Shown: piece by piece, positions 49,301-58,400 of the stretch
Numbering within the stretch: the stretch's first letter is position 1
Layout of the letters: the number at the start of each line of letters is the position of its first letter
NCBI GenBank assembly: GCA_049841135.1
Contig: JASGHK010000001.1
Location: forward strand, 558,001 to 622,000
Length of the DNA: 64,000 bases
Direction: 5' to 3'
From: JACRCT01 sp049841135
Lineage (GTDB): Bacteria; Myxococcota; Myxococcia; Myxococcales; UBA5297
Notes under the pieces: generated by a model
What the model was told of the DNA's origin: nothing
The model's database searches: none
Seen by the model: the letters and a program-made list of their open reading frames with translations, nothing else
Program-made: the position numbers and the translations under genes

Positions 49301-50436
49301 TCGCGACCAAGCACGTGCCCATCGCCGTATGGGCCAGTGACCCGCCACCGGCCGCCATGCGGCAGCTCCAAGCCATCGCCGAGCTGCCGTTCGTGGTGGA
49401 GCGTGCCGCCGGAATGCCCGACCTCCACGTCGCCGAGGGCGTGGCCGTCGGGACCGTCTTCGCCACCGAGCGAGAGCTGGTCCCGGCGGCCCTCGGCAGC
49501 GACCTCGGCTGCGGGATGGCGGCAGTCCGCTTCGCCTTCCCGGCGGCGTCGCTCTCCCGCCAGGACTTGGAGGACTTGCTGCAGTCCTTCGCCAAGGCCT
49601 TCAGCGGCAAGGCCAAGGCGGAGCTCGGCCCGGAAGCCGAGGCCTGCCTCACAGGCCGCCTCTCGACCCGCGCTCTCGAGCACCAACGCGAGCGCGTGGG
49701 CCGCGGCCAGCTGGGGACCGTCGGTGGCGGCAACCACTTCGTCGAGCTCGACCGCGACATGGAGGGACACCTCTGGCTCCTCGTGCACTCCGGGTCGCGA
49801 GGGATTGGCGGGGCGATCGGCGCTCACCACGCCAAGGCAGCGAAGGCAGCCTCGGGCAGCAAGAGCGAGCTCGGCTTCCTCGACGCGAGCACCGACGCCG
49901 GGCGCGGCTTCCTGCTCGACCTGGCCTGGGGCCTTCAATACGCCCGGGCCAACCGCAGCCGCCTGGTCGAGCTGGCATCGAAGGTCCTCGCCGAGCGCCA
50001 CGGGGCGATGGCCGCGGCTGAGACGAGGATCGACCTGCCGCACAACTTCATCGCCGAAGAGGTCGTGGACGGTCGCAGCCTTCTCGTCCACCGCAAGGGC
50101 GCGGCGCCGGCGGCCTCAGGCTCCCTCGGGCTCATCCCGGGCTCGATGGGCACCGCCTCCTACCTCGTCGAGGGCCTGGGCAATCCCTCCTCCTTCGGCT
50201 CGTGCTCGCATGGCGCCGGTCGGGTCATGTCTCGCACCGAAGCCAGGCAGCGGATTGGCGCCAAGGACCTCGAGCGCTCGATGCGCAAGGTGGTCTACGA
50301 CGAGCGGCTCGCACGGGCACTCGTCGAAGAAGCGCCGGGGGCCTACCGCGACATCGGGACGGTGCTGGAGGAGCAGGCCGACCTGGTCCGCCCGGTGATG
50401 CGGCTCGAGCCTCTGGCCGTCTACAAGGGACGATAG
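49288..50436 (+). CDS. rtcB: RtcB-family RNA ligase
   Basis: 382 codons from the ATG inside the end of the rbfA-like gene. Metal and GMP-binding motifs of RtcB are present: ALGSDLGCGMAAVRF (Asp/Cys), QLGTVGGGNHFVELD, LLVHSGSRGIGG, IPGSMGTASYLV and the guanylated-His loop GSCSHGAGRVMSR. RtcB joins 2',3'-cyclic phosphate and 5'-OH RNA ends with GTP and Mn2+. The length is near that of E. coli RtcB. No archease or rtcA gene is nearby. Translational coupling to the rbfA-like gene suggests joint action on ribosomal or transfer RNA; this is inference. Confidence 0.93.
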   Translation: MPRLIATKHVPIAVWASDPPPAAMRQLQAIAELPFVVERAAGMPDLHVAEGVAVGTVFATERELVPAALGSDLGCGMAAVRFAFPAASLSRQDLEDLLQSFAKAFSGKAKAELGPEAEACLTGRLSTRALEHQRERVGRGQLGTVGGGNHFVELDRDMEGHLWLLVHSGSRGIGGAIGAHHAKAAKAASGSKSELGFLDASTDAGRGFLLDLAWGLQYARANRSRLVELASKVLAERHGAMAAAETRIDLPHNFIAEEVVDGRSLLVHRKGAAPAASGSLGLIPGSMGTASYLVEGLGNPSSFGSCSHGAGRVMSRTEARQRIGAKDLERSMRKVVYDERLARALVEEAPGAYRDIGTVLEEQADLVRPVMRLEPLAVYKGR

Positions 50437-50748
50437 TTCGCCCTGGCCCGAGCTGGATGCTGGCTTGGGCAGCGACTCGACGCCTTGGCTGGCTCAGAGG
50501 AAGGGAGGACTGGGAATCGAGTGCTCGACGGTTCGGGATGGTCTCCCAGGCTTCGTCCGTCCGCGTCGATTTTCGACGGCAGGGGCCAGGGGGCTTCCTG
50601 AAAGGGCCTTCGCGGGAGGGGCCTAATGGGCACCCGAGCTCACATTAGTCATGGGAAGCAAAAGCCCCATTGAGCCGTCCTTCCGAGCGGATGGTGGAAG
50701 GCTTGCCGCGGGTTCGACGCCATCGGCCAGGAGCCGAGACGGCAGCAG
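50437..50748. other. Gene-free region between convergent rtcB and methyltransferase genes
   Basis: 312 nt. A short hairpin CGTCGA-TTT-TCGACG lies at about 50568-50582. Otherwise I see no repeat, RNA gene or credible ORF. Confidence 0.4.
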
Positions 50749-51568
50749 TCAGTCGGGGTCCTGGGCGACGTCCACCGCGGCGTCGCCCAGGATCTCGACG
50801 AGCTCCTGGCTGCGCCCACCGGCGGCGTCGAACAGGTGCAGCGGCGGCAGGACCTCGAACGCGCCGCGCTTGCCTTTGATCGCCTCGAACAGCACGAGCT
50901 TGGCGGGCCGCGCGGGCACCGGGTGGACCATGCGCATCCGCCGGGGCTCGAGCCCCGCTTCGCAGCAGGCCTGCATCAGCTCCACCACCCGCGGCGCCGG
51001 GAAGATGACCTTGAGCGAACCCGAGTCCTTGAGCAGGAACCGCGCGGCGGCCGCCAGAATCCTTCGGCGTGCAGCTGACCTCGTGCCGGGCGATGGCCCG
51101 CTCGCTGCCCGGGTTGACGTGTCCGGCCTGCAGCGGCACGTACGGCGGGTTGGAGACCACGAGGTCGAACCAGTTCCCCGGAACCTTGCCCTTGAGCTCG
51201 CGCAGGTCGGCGGTGACGACGTGGACGTCGTCGCCGCGCCGATTGAGCGCGACGTTGCGCATGGCGAGGCTCGCCAGCGGCGCCTGGATCTCCACCGCGG
51301 TGATCGGCCGGACCCCGCGAGAGGCGAGGATGAGCGAGACGATGCCGCAACCTGTGCCCAGGTCCGCCACCCGGCCCTTGGGGGTGCCGGCGAAGGAGGC
51401 CAGCAGCATCGGGTCGACGGCGAAGCGGTAGCCGGTCCGGCGCTGGATCACCAGGACCTCGCCGCGGCAGATGCCGTCGATGGTCTCGGTGCTGCCCAGC
51501 GGGATCTGTGCCTGCTTGCGAAGGTCGAAGACCTTCTCGGTGCGATGCGACTCGGTCAGGGTCTGCAT
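50749..51568 (-). CDS. TrmN6-like tRNA (adenine-N6) methyltransferase, one frameshift
   Basis: About 273 codons joined. The starting frame gives RRTGYRFAVDPMLLASFA, the SAM motif VADLGTGCGIVSLILA and the N6-adenine signature DLVVSNPPYVPLQAG, as in tRNA1(Val) A37 N6-methyltransferases (YfiC/TrmN6). After CTPKD, near 51058, the next frame continues AAAARFLLKDSGSLKVI, VVELMQACCEAGLEPRRMRM and ends at 50749. One extra base in an AA/TT pair explains it. The downstream motifs match the family, so the protein is probably intact in the organism. Confidence 0.8.
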
Positions 51569-51612
51569 AAGGTCGCGGCGATGCTAGCACAGACGGCCAG
51601 TGCAGTGCCCCT

Positions 51613-52230
51613 TCACGGCATGCACGCGTCCAGGAGCGCCTGCTGGATGGCCCCTTCGCGCAGGACCACGGGCCGGCCCTCCTTGAAGCCCATCACCGTC
51701 GACGGCTTGCCGCCCGGGGTCTTGCCCGCGTCGAGGATGAAGTCCACCGACTCGCGCACCTTGCCCTCGATCTGCTTGACCTGGGTCGACTCGCGGTTGC
51801 CGGACAAGTTGGCGCTGGTGGAGATGATGGGACCGACCAGCCGCGCCAGCTCGCGGGCGACCGGATCCGAGGAGACGCGGATGCCCACGGCTCCGGTGGA
51901 CGCGATCTCGAAGGGCAGCCCTGGCCTCGCCGGAAGCACCAGCGTGAGCGGTCCCGGCCAGAACTGGCGGATGAACACCTCCGCGTCCTTGGGCACCTCC
52001 CTCCAGAGCGAGCGCGCCGACGCCTCGTCGCCGGCGATGACCGCCATCGGCTTCTGGTCCTCCCGGCCCTTGAGCGCGCCGATCCTGTGGACGGCGTCCG
52101 GGCGGGAGACCGCCGCGCCCAGGCCGTAGAAGGTCTCGGTCGGGTAGATGACGAGCCCGCCCTCCTTGAGCACGCGCGCAGCGGTTTCGATGTTGGAGAC
52201 GAGCTCGGCAGGGACGTCGGGAGTGCGCAT
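51613..52230 (-). CDS. L-threonylcarbamoyladenylate synthase (Sua5/YciO/YrdC family)
   Basis: 205 codons from the ATG at 52228-52230. The YrdC fold is clear: LKEGGLVIYPTETFYGLGA, IGALKGREDQKP, FWPGPLTLVLPA, GIRVSSDPVARELA, PIISTSANLSG. TsaC/Sua5 proteins make threonylcarbamoyl-AMP from Thr, bicarbonate and ATP for the t6A37 modification of tRNAs. The protein lacks the Sua5 C-terminal domain, so it is of TsaC size; the non-enzymatic YciO subgroup is the alternative. It lies 44 nt upstream of the tRNA methyltransferase-like gene on the same strand. Confidence 0.88.
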   Translation of the reverse strand: MRTPDVPAELVSNIETAARVLKEGGLVIYPTETFYGLGAAVSRPDAVHRIGALKGREDQKPMAVIAGDEASARSLWREVPKDAEVFIRQFWPGPLTLVLPARPGLPFEIASTGAVGIRVSSDPVARELARLVGPIISTSANLSGNRESTQVKQIEGKVRESVDFILDAGKTPGGKPSTVMGFKEGRPVVLREGAIQQALLDACMP

Positions 52231-52356
52231 GGGCCGTTGGGTCCAAATCGTGGTCGAAGTCGCGTGGCGGCAGGCCCGCGCACGCAGAGTTCTAGTCCGA
52301 GTCGCCGGGGTTGGCACCAGGATCGTTCGCCCTTCGACTTAAGGCGCCCGCCGTCC

Positions 52357-53763
52357 TCAGTACGCCCCTTTGCCCCACAGGACGACCGGGAGGGTCTTGG
52401 CCAGGATTCGGAGGTCCGCCCACAGGGTCCAGCTCTCGATGTAGGCCAGCTCGATCCTCAGGCGCTCCTTGAGCGGCAGGTCGCCACGGCCGCTGACCTG
52501 CATCGGTCCGGTGATGCCCGGCTTCACGGCCAGACGCTTGCGGTGGAAGAAGCTGTACTGCGCCACGACCTTGGCCTCCTCAGGGCGCGGACCGACCAGG
52601 CTCATCTCGCCCTTGAGGACGTTGAGGAACTGCGGCACCTCGTCCAGGCTCCAGCGGCGCAGGAAGCGGCCGACGCGGGTCACGCGCGGGTCGAACGGCA
52701 GCTTGAAGACCGGGTTGTCGACCGGCAGGTGGTTCGGGTCGATTCCCAGCTCGATCAGCTTCTCTTCGGCCCCCACGACCATGGAGCGGAACTTGAGCAT
52801 GTCGAACGGCGCGCCGTTCTCCCCCACTCGCTTCTGCCGGAAGAAGACCGGGCCACCGTCCGAGAGCTTGATGGCCAGCGCGCAGCCCAGCATCACCGGC
52901 CCCGCCAGCACCGTCAGCGCACCGCCCACGACCAGGTCGAACGTCCGCTTGGCCAGCCGCCCCGCCTCGTCCAGCGGCGGCTCGCGCAGGCCGATGACCG
53001 GGATGCCGCCCAGGTCCTCCATCTTGGCGCGCACCACCGTCAGGTCGAGCACGTCGGGGACGTAGTGCACGCGGACCGGGTCCGCCTGCAGCCGGAGGAT
53101 GACGTCCTCGAGGACCACGTGCTGCTCGGCCGGCAGGGCCAGGAACACGTCGTCGATGGCGTGCTCCTTGACCACCTGGGAGATTTGCTTGATCGCCCCC
53201 AGCCGCTCGAACCCGGCGAGCTTGTCGTCGGTCGCCATCACGCCCGCCAGGGTCACGCCGAACGGCGCGGTCGAGAGCCGGCGCGCGACCTCCTCGCCCA
53301 CCTCCCCTCCGCCCACGACGAGGATCCGCCGCGCGAAGGGCCGCGTCAGCCGCCGCAGCGCGAGCTGGGTCAGACCGTGCCGCGCGACGAGACCTACCTG
53401 CACCAGCACGAAGAAATAGCCGACCAGCAGCCGCGAGAAGTCGTAGACCTTCTGGAAGAAGAGCGCCGAGACGAAGAACAGCACGCCCAGCCAGGACGCC
53501 AGCACCAGGTAGCGCCAGGAGTCGAGCTCCAGCACCCGGCGCGGCAAGTGCGTCCCCACGATGAAGAAGGCCAGGCCCCAGGCCACCGCCGCCGAGACGT
53601 AGGAGCTGCGCGTCAGCCAGACCCAGGCCAGGCCCTGGTCGAGCGCCATGCCCAGCTCCAGCCGCTGCCGCAGCATCTGCGCCACGTGCAGCGAGCCCGC
53701 GACGATCGCCAGGTCGGCGGCGATCAGGATCGGCGTGAGCCGGCGTTGGGCGCGCAGGAGCAT
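52357..53763 (-). CDS. Undecaprenyl-phosphate sugar phosphotransferase (polyprenyl glycosylphosphotransferase)
   Basis: 468 codons; its ATG shares a base with the TGA of the upstream glycosyltransferase (TGATG), so translation is coupled. The N-terminal half has four hydrophobic helices and a Rossmann-like domain (ILVVGGGEVGEEVARRL). The C-terminal catalytic domain shows KRTFDLVVGGALTVLAG, GGPVFFRQKRVGENGAPFD, LKFRSM, SLDEVPQFLNVLKGEMSLVG with PRPE. It transfers a sugar-1-phosphate (often glucose or galactose) to undecaprenyl phosphate at the inner membrane, starting a repeat-unit polysaccharide. Similar enzymes initiate exopolysaccharide in myxobacteria. Confidence 0.93.
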   Translation of the reverse strand: MLLRAQRRLTPILIAADLAIVAGSLHVAQMLRQRLELGMALDQGLAWVWLTRSSYVSAAVAWGLAFFIVGTHLPRRVLELDSWRYLVLASWLGVLFFVSALFFQKVYDFSRLLVGYFFVLVQVGLVARHGLTQLALRRLTRPFARRILVVGGGEVGEEVARRLSTAPFGVTLAGVMATDDKLAGFERLGAIKQISQVVKEHAIDDVFLALPAEQHVVLEDVILRLQADPVRVHYVPDVLDLTVVRAKMEDLGGIPVIGLREPPLDEAGRLAKRTFDLVVGGALTVLAGPVMLGCALAIKLSDGGPVFFRQKRVGENGAPFDMLKFRSMVVGAEEKLIELGIDPNHLPVDNPVFKLPFDPRVTRVGRFLRRWSLDEVPQFLNVLKGEMSLVGPRPEEAKVVAQYSFFHRKRLAVKPGITGPMQVSGRGDLPLKERLRIELAYIESWTLWADLRILAKTLPVVLWGKGAY

Positions 53764-54964
53764 CAGTGCACCGCCGGCGGCGCGTCGCCGTCGGGCGGGC
53801 GCAGGAGCAGCTCGCGGCTGCGCAGCGCCCGCTCGAGGATGGCCGAGATGCGCGCCTTGAAGTGCTGGCGGTCGAAGCGCTCGGCGTTGCGCCGTGCCGC
53901 CGCCGGGTCGAAGCGCTGCTCGTTCGCCTCGAACCGGGTGAGCGCCCCCAGCAGCGCCGGCACCGTCGGCTCGTCGAAGAACAGGCCGGTGGGCGCGGCG
54001 AACGTGGAGGTCGGCCCGAGGGGGGACGACGCCCGCCGCTCCAAGCCGATGACCGTCTCCAGCGCCCCGCCGCGTGCGAGCGCGATCACCGGGCGGCCCG
54101 CGGCCTGAGCCTCCAGCGGCGTGATCCCCGCGTCCTCCTCGCCCGGGAAGACGAGCGCCTTGCAGCGCGGGTAGAGATCGGCGACCTCCGGGTCGGAGAG
54201 CGGGCCCAGGCACTCGACCGTGCCGCCGGCCAGGGCCTTCATCTTCTTCCACTCCTGGCCCCAGCCGACCACCTTGAGCCGCCGCCCGCTCTGCTTGAAA
54301 GCCTCGAGGGCGACCTCGATTCTTCTTGTACGGCGCGAAGGCCGTGACCATCAGGTAGAAGTCCTCGACCGCGGCCGGGCCCCGCACCTCGAAGCGCGAG
54401 ACGTCCACCGGCGGGTGCACGACCTCCGCCTCGCGCCGGTAGCGCTTCTCCACGCGCGAGGCGACGTTGAAGCTGTTGGCCACGAAGTGGTCGACGCGGT
54501 TGGCCGAGGCCTCGTCCCAGGTCCGCAGGAAGGTGGAGAAGACCCGCATCGCCGCCCGCGTCGGGAGCGAGGCGCGCCCAGGACCGAAGTACTCGGGGTA
54601 CTGGTCCCACAGGTAGCGCATCGGCGTGTGCACGTAGCAGACGTGGACCGCCGCGGTCGGGACGACGACCCCCTTGGCCACGCAGTGGCTCGACGAGAGC
54701 ACCAGGTCGTAGCCCGTCAGGTCGAACGACTCGATGGCGTGAGGGAAGAGCGGCAGGAAGCTGCGGTACCGCTCGCGGGCGAACGGGAGGCGGTCGATGG
54801 CGCTGGTCCGGATGCGCATCCGCTCGATGGCCGGCGAGCAGGCGCCCTTGAGGTGCACCAGCGTGTAGAGGTCCGCGTCCGGGAAGAAGCTCGCAGAAGG
54901 CCTCGACGACGCGCTCCCCGCCGCGCATGCCCACCAGCCAGTCGTGGACCAGGGCAACCTTCAT
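53763..54964 (-). CDS. GT4-family glycosyltransferase, two frameshifts
   Basis: About 400 codons from three frames. The ATG at 54962-54964 gives KVALVHDWLVGMRGGERVVE. After a break near 54893 reading continues DADLYTLVHLKGACSPAIE, VCYVHTPMRYLWDQYPEYFG, HFVANSFNVASRV and FYLMVTAFAPYKK. After a second break near 54322 it reads VVGWGQEWKKMKALAG and FPGEEDAGITPLEAQAAGRP, the acidic donor-binding motif of GT4 enzymes. All landmarks of a full-length retaining glycosyltransferase are present in order. It is coupled to the sugar phosphotransferase and probably adds the next sugar. Confidence 0.78.
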
Positions 54965-55009
54965 CGACGCGCGTTCTACCAGATGGCGCCCCGCGGGCGG
55001 TAGCACCTC

Positions 55010-55037
55010 GGGCTTTGGGCTTCGGACTTCGGCCTCG
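55010..55037. repeat. Heptamer tandem array 4
   Basis: Units GGGCTTT, GGGCTTC, GGACTTC, GGCCTCG in 7-nt phase, 46 nt upstream of the glycosyltransferase start. Same family as arrays 1-3 but more degenerate. Confidence 0.5.
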
Positions 55038-55126
55038 GGTCAAGCCGCCCAGAGCCATCCATCGTTGGCTCCGGGGGCGCGGGACGATTGGCCTGGCTCG
55101 AGCTCCGGCCTACGATGCCGCCGACC

Positions 55127-55465
55127 ATGAAGCGGCACCTTTTGATCGTCTTCGTCGCCCTCACCTGTTCCGGCTGCGTCCCCGGCAGCGAGCCCATCCC
55201 CTGCCGCAACGACCGCGAATGTCTCGTCGGCCAGGTCTGCGCCTTTCACGACCGGGCCTGTCATGACCTGCCGTCGCCCGATGCCAGCGGAGCTGCCGCT
55301 TCGGATGCCGGCGTCGCTTCCGACGCCAGCGTCGCTGCCGGCTCGGACGCCAGCGCTTCCGACGCCGGAGCGTGCAGAACCGTCTTGTGCAGCGGCGTGT
55401 GCTGCATGGCCTCGGAGCGCTGCGTCGGCGGAGCGTGCCAGCCGCTCCCCGACGCCGGCCTCTGA
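55127..55465 (+). CDS. Small Cys-rich lipoprotein, function unknown
   Basis: 112 codons from the ATG at 55127. Lipoprotein signal RHLLIVFVALTCSGC, then CRNDRECLVGQVCAFHDRAC (a disulphide-knot style segment), a ~45-residue Ala/Ser/Asp linker with repeated ASDA units, and a second Cys cluster CRTVLCSGVCC...CVGGACQP. The C-x3-G-x-C-type clusters resemble those in the giant lipoprotein encoded next to it on the opposite strand. Likely anchored at the outer membrane; no catalytic motif. Confidence 0.6.
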   Translation: MKRHLLIVFVALTCSGCVPGSEPIPCRNDRECLVGQVCAFHDRACHDLPSPDASGAAASDAGVASDASVAAGSDASASDAGACRTVLCSGVCCMASERCVGGACQPLPDAGL

Positions 55466-55471
55466 CCCTCC

Positions 55472-58400
55472 TTACTGCACCGCGATCGTGAACGCCCCCG
55501 AGCCGCTGGTGTTGGTCGAGGCGAAGTAGGAGCCGACCACGAAGTAGTAGGTCCGGCCCGCAACACCCGCGATGGTGAGGCTCTCCGCCGCGCCGCCGTA
55601 CGCCGCGTCGTTGAAGGCCAGGCACGACCCCGGATAGTTGCCGCACCAGCTCTCCATTCCCCACAGCGCGAGGTCGTAGCCGGCGGCCGGGGTCGCCGTC
55701 ACCGTGAAGCTGCCAGCCGTGGTCGGGGTGTAGGAGTAGACGACGTCCGGGCCCTTGGTGCCGTAGTTGCTCGCGACCTGGCAGGCCGTGGAGAAGCTGG
55801 CCTTGTCCGCGGCACCGTAGTGGTACGCCGCGTAGTTGGAGTTGCCGTTGACGGTCGTCCCCTTGGTCAGCGCCACGACGCCGCTGCACTGGTCGTTGGG
55901 CGGCACCAGGGTCACGTCGAGCATGAAGTTGCCCTTGGTCCCGGCGAAGCCGTCGACGAAGACCCAGTAGGTGGCCGCAGCCGCGTTGGCGATGGTCGCG
56001 GTCGCGGGATCGCCGCCGTTGTAGGCCGAAGCGCAGACCGGCTCGGTCATCCCCGTCCCCTCGCAGGCGCCGGTGCGCAGGTAGACCACCGGCTGGAAGC
56101 CCGCACCGGAGGTGGGCGTGACCTTGGCGGTGATGGTCGCGAGCTTGGGGGTGGTGAACGTCCAGACCAGCTCCGGCCCGGTCCCGGCGCAGGTGCCGGC
56201 GGTGTCGTTGGCGGCGTAGGTGGTGGTGGAGCTGACGCTCGCGGTGCCCGCCGCCGACAGGGTCAGCGCCGCGGCGCTCGAGCACTTCTCGTTGGTGGGG
56301 ACGACCAGCGGCGCGGCGGTCGTGACCTGCAGGATGTACTTGCCGCCGGTGCCGGCCGTGCCGTCCACGACGACGTAGACCCGCCCGGGGCCCACGGTCG
56401 CGGCGACCGCGCTCGCCACTCCGCTCGACTCGGTGCCGCAGCCGGCCTCGTCGGTCGAGGCGCCGCTGGTGCAGGCCGTGCGGAGGTAGACCGCGGGCTT
56501 GTAGGCGGGCGTCGTGCCGTCGCGGGTGACGGTCGCCGTGACCGAGCGCGCCACCGCGAGGTCGAGGGCGAAGACCGCGTCGCCGCCGTCGGTGTTGTTG
56601 GGGCTCGCGCAGGTGCCCGCGTAGTCGTTCACCGCCGAGCGCGTGTCGCCTGCGACCGTCGCCGAGCCGCTGGAGACGTCGAGCACCGTCGCAGCCGAGC
56701 AGGTGTCGTTGGCCGGCGCGACCGGCGGATTGGCGAGCTGCACCACGAGCGTGAAGGCGCCCGAGTCGCCGGAGTAGGCGTCGGCAAAGACGTAGTAGGT
56801 CCCCGCCGCCAGATTGTTGATGGCTGCGATCGCGGTCTGGGTGCTGATCGAGTCGGCGCAGGCCAGCTCGTCGGCCGAGGCGGCGCTGGCGCAGACCTTG
56901 CGCACGTAGACCACCGGCGTCTGCGAGCCGGTGTAGGTCAGCCGCACGTCGACGTTCTTGGTGGCGGCGGTGGTGAAGGAGTAGACGACGTCGTTGCCGA
57001 AGCCCACCCCGCACACCGCCGCGCGCCCGCCGTCGCTGGCGTTGGTGGTGTCGCCGCTCGCGCTCGCCTTGCCCGAGCCGTCGAAGACCAGGGGGATGGC
57101 TCCGACGCAGTTGTCGTTGGTGGGACCGCCCGGCTTGAGGCAGAGCCCGCCGGTGCAGGCCGCAGGCGAGGTGCAGGAGCCGCAGTTGGCGGTGCGGGAG
57201 CGCCCGCAGTTGTCGGTGCCGGTGAGCCCGTCGCACTCCTTCGACTGCCGGGCGCAGAACTGCGCGTCGGTCTCCTGCAGGCAGCTCTCGCAGTGCCGGG
57301 TCGTCGCCGAGCAGGCGTAGTTGGCGGGGCAGGTCTCGGGGCCGCACTCGCAGGCACCGCTCGCCGGGTTGCAGGTCTCGCCCGAGGTGCAGGAAACGCC
57401 CGAGCAGAGGAGCACGCAGCGCAGCGAGGCCGCGTCGCACTTCTGGGTCGCGCTCGCCGCGGTGCAGCTGTCGGCGGGGCTGCGGCTGCACTTGCAGGTG
57501 GCCGTTCCGGAGGACGAGTCGCAGGTCTCGCCGGGTGCGCAGGAGACCCCGGCGCAGGCGGAGACGCACTTGTGGCTCGAGGCGTCGCAGCGGGTCGACG
57601 CGGACGCGACCGTGCAGGAGTCGGCGGGGCTCGTCTGGCAGGTGCAGCTCCCGGTCGCCGCCTCGCAGCTCTCGCCGGGCGTCGAGCAGGTGACGCCCTG
57701 GCACGCGGGAACGCAGATCAGGCCCGCCGCGAGGCACTTCTGCCCCGAGGGGCAGGAGTTGGGCAGGCTGCAGTGGCACTCGCCGGTGGTGGCGACGCAG
57801 GCCATGCCCGTCGCGCAGGTGATGCCGGTGCACTTGGGCTCACAGTGGCGGGAGGCATTGCAGCGCGCCGTGGCGTCGATGGCGCTGCAGGAGTCGGGCG
57901 AGGCAGTGCAGGCGCAGGCGCCGCTGGTCGCCCCGCAGCTCTCGCCGGCGGCGCAGAAGATGCCCTGGCACTTGGGGACGCAGCGCAGGATCGCCCCGTC
58001 GCAGCGCATCGTCCGATCGGCCAGATCGCAGCCGTCGGGCGAGGTGGAGCACGAGCAGACCCCGGTCGCGGCGCTGCAGCTCTCGCCGCCGACGGTGCAG
58101 GTCACCCCGGAGCAGAGCCCCACGCAGTGGAGCGTGGCCGCATCGCACTTCTGCCCGGCGGGGCAGGTGTTGGGCGACAGGCCGCAGGCGCAGGCGCCCG
58201 AGCTCGCGACGCAGCTCTCGCCGGTCGAGCAGGTGACGCCCTGGCACTTGGGCTGGCAGTGCAGCGTCGTGGCGTTGCAGCGGTTGGTGGCGACGGAGGC
58301 GGTGCAGGTGTCGTCGGGCGAGAGCAAGCACTCGCAGGCGCCGCTGCCCAGGTTGCAGCTCTCGCCCGGAGCGCAGGAGAGCCCGGCGCACTGCGAGACA

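Noticed and set aside
50700..50725. GGTTCGA-like string suggestive of a tRNA T-loop
   Set aside because: No acceptor stem, D-arm or anticodon arm can be built around it.
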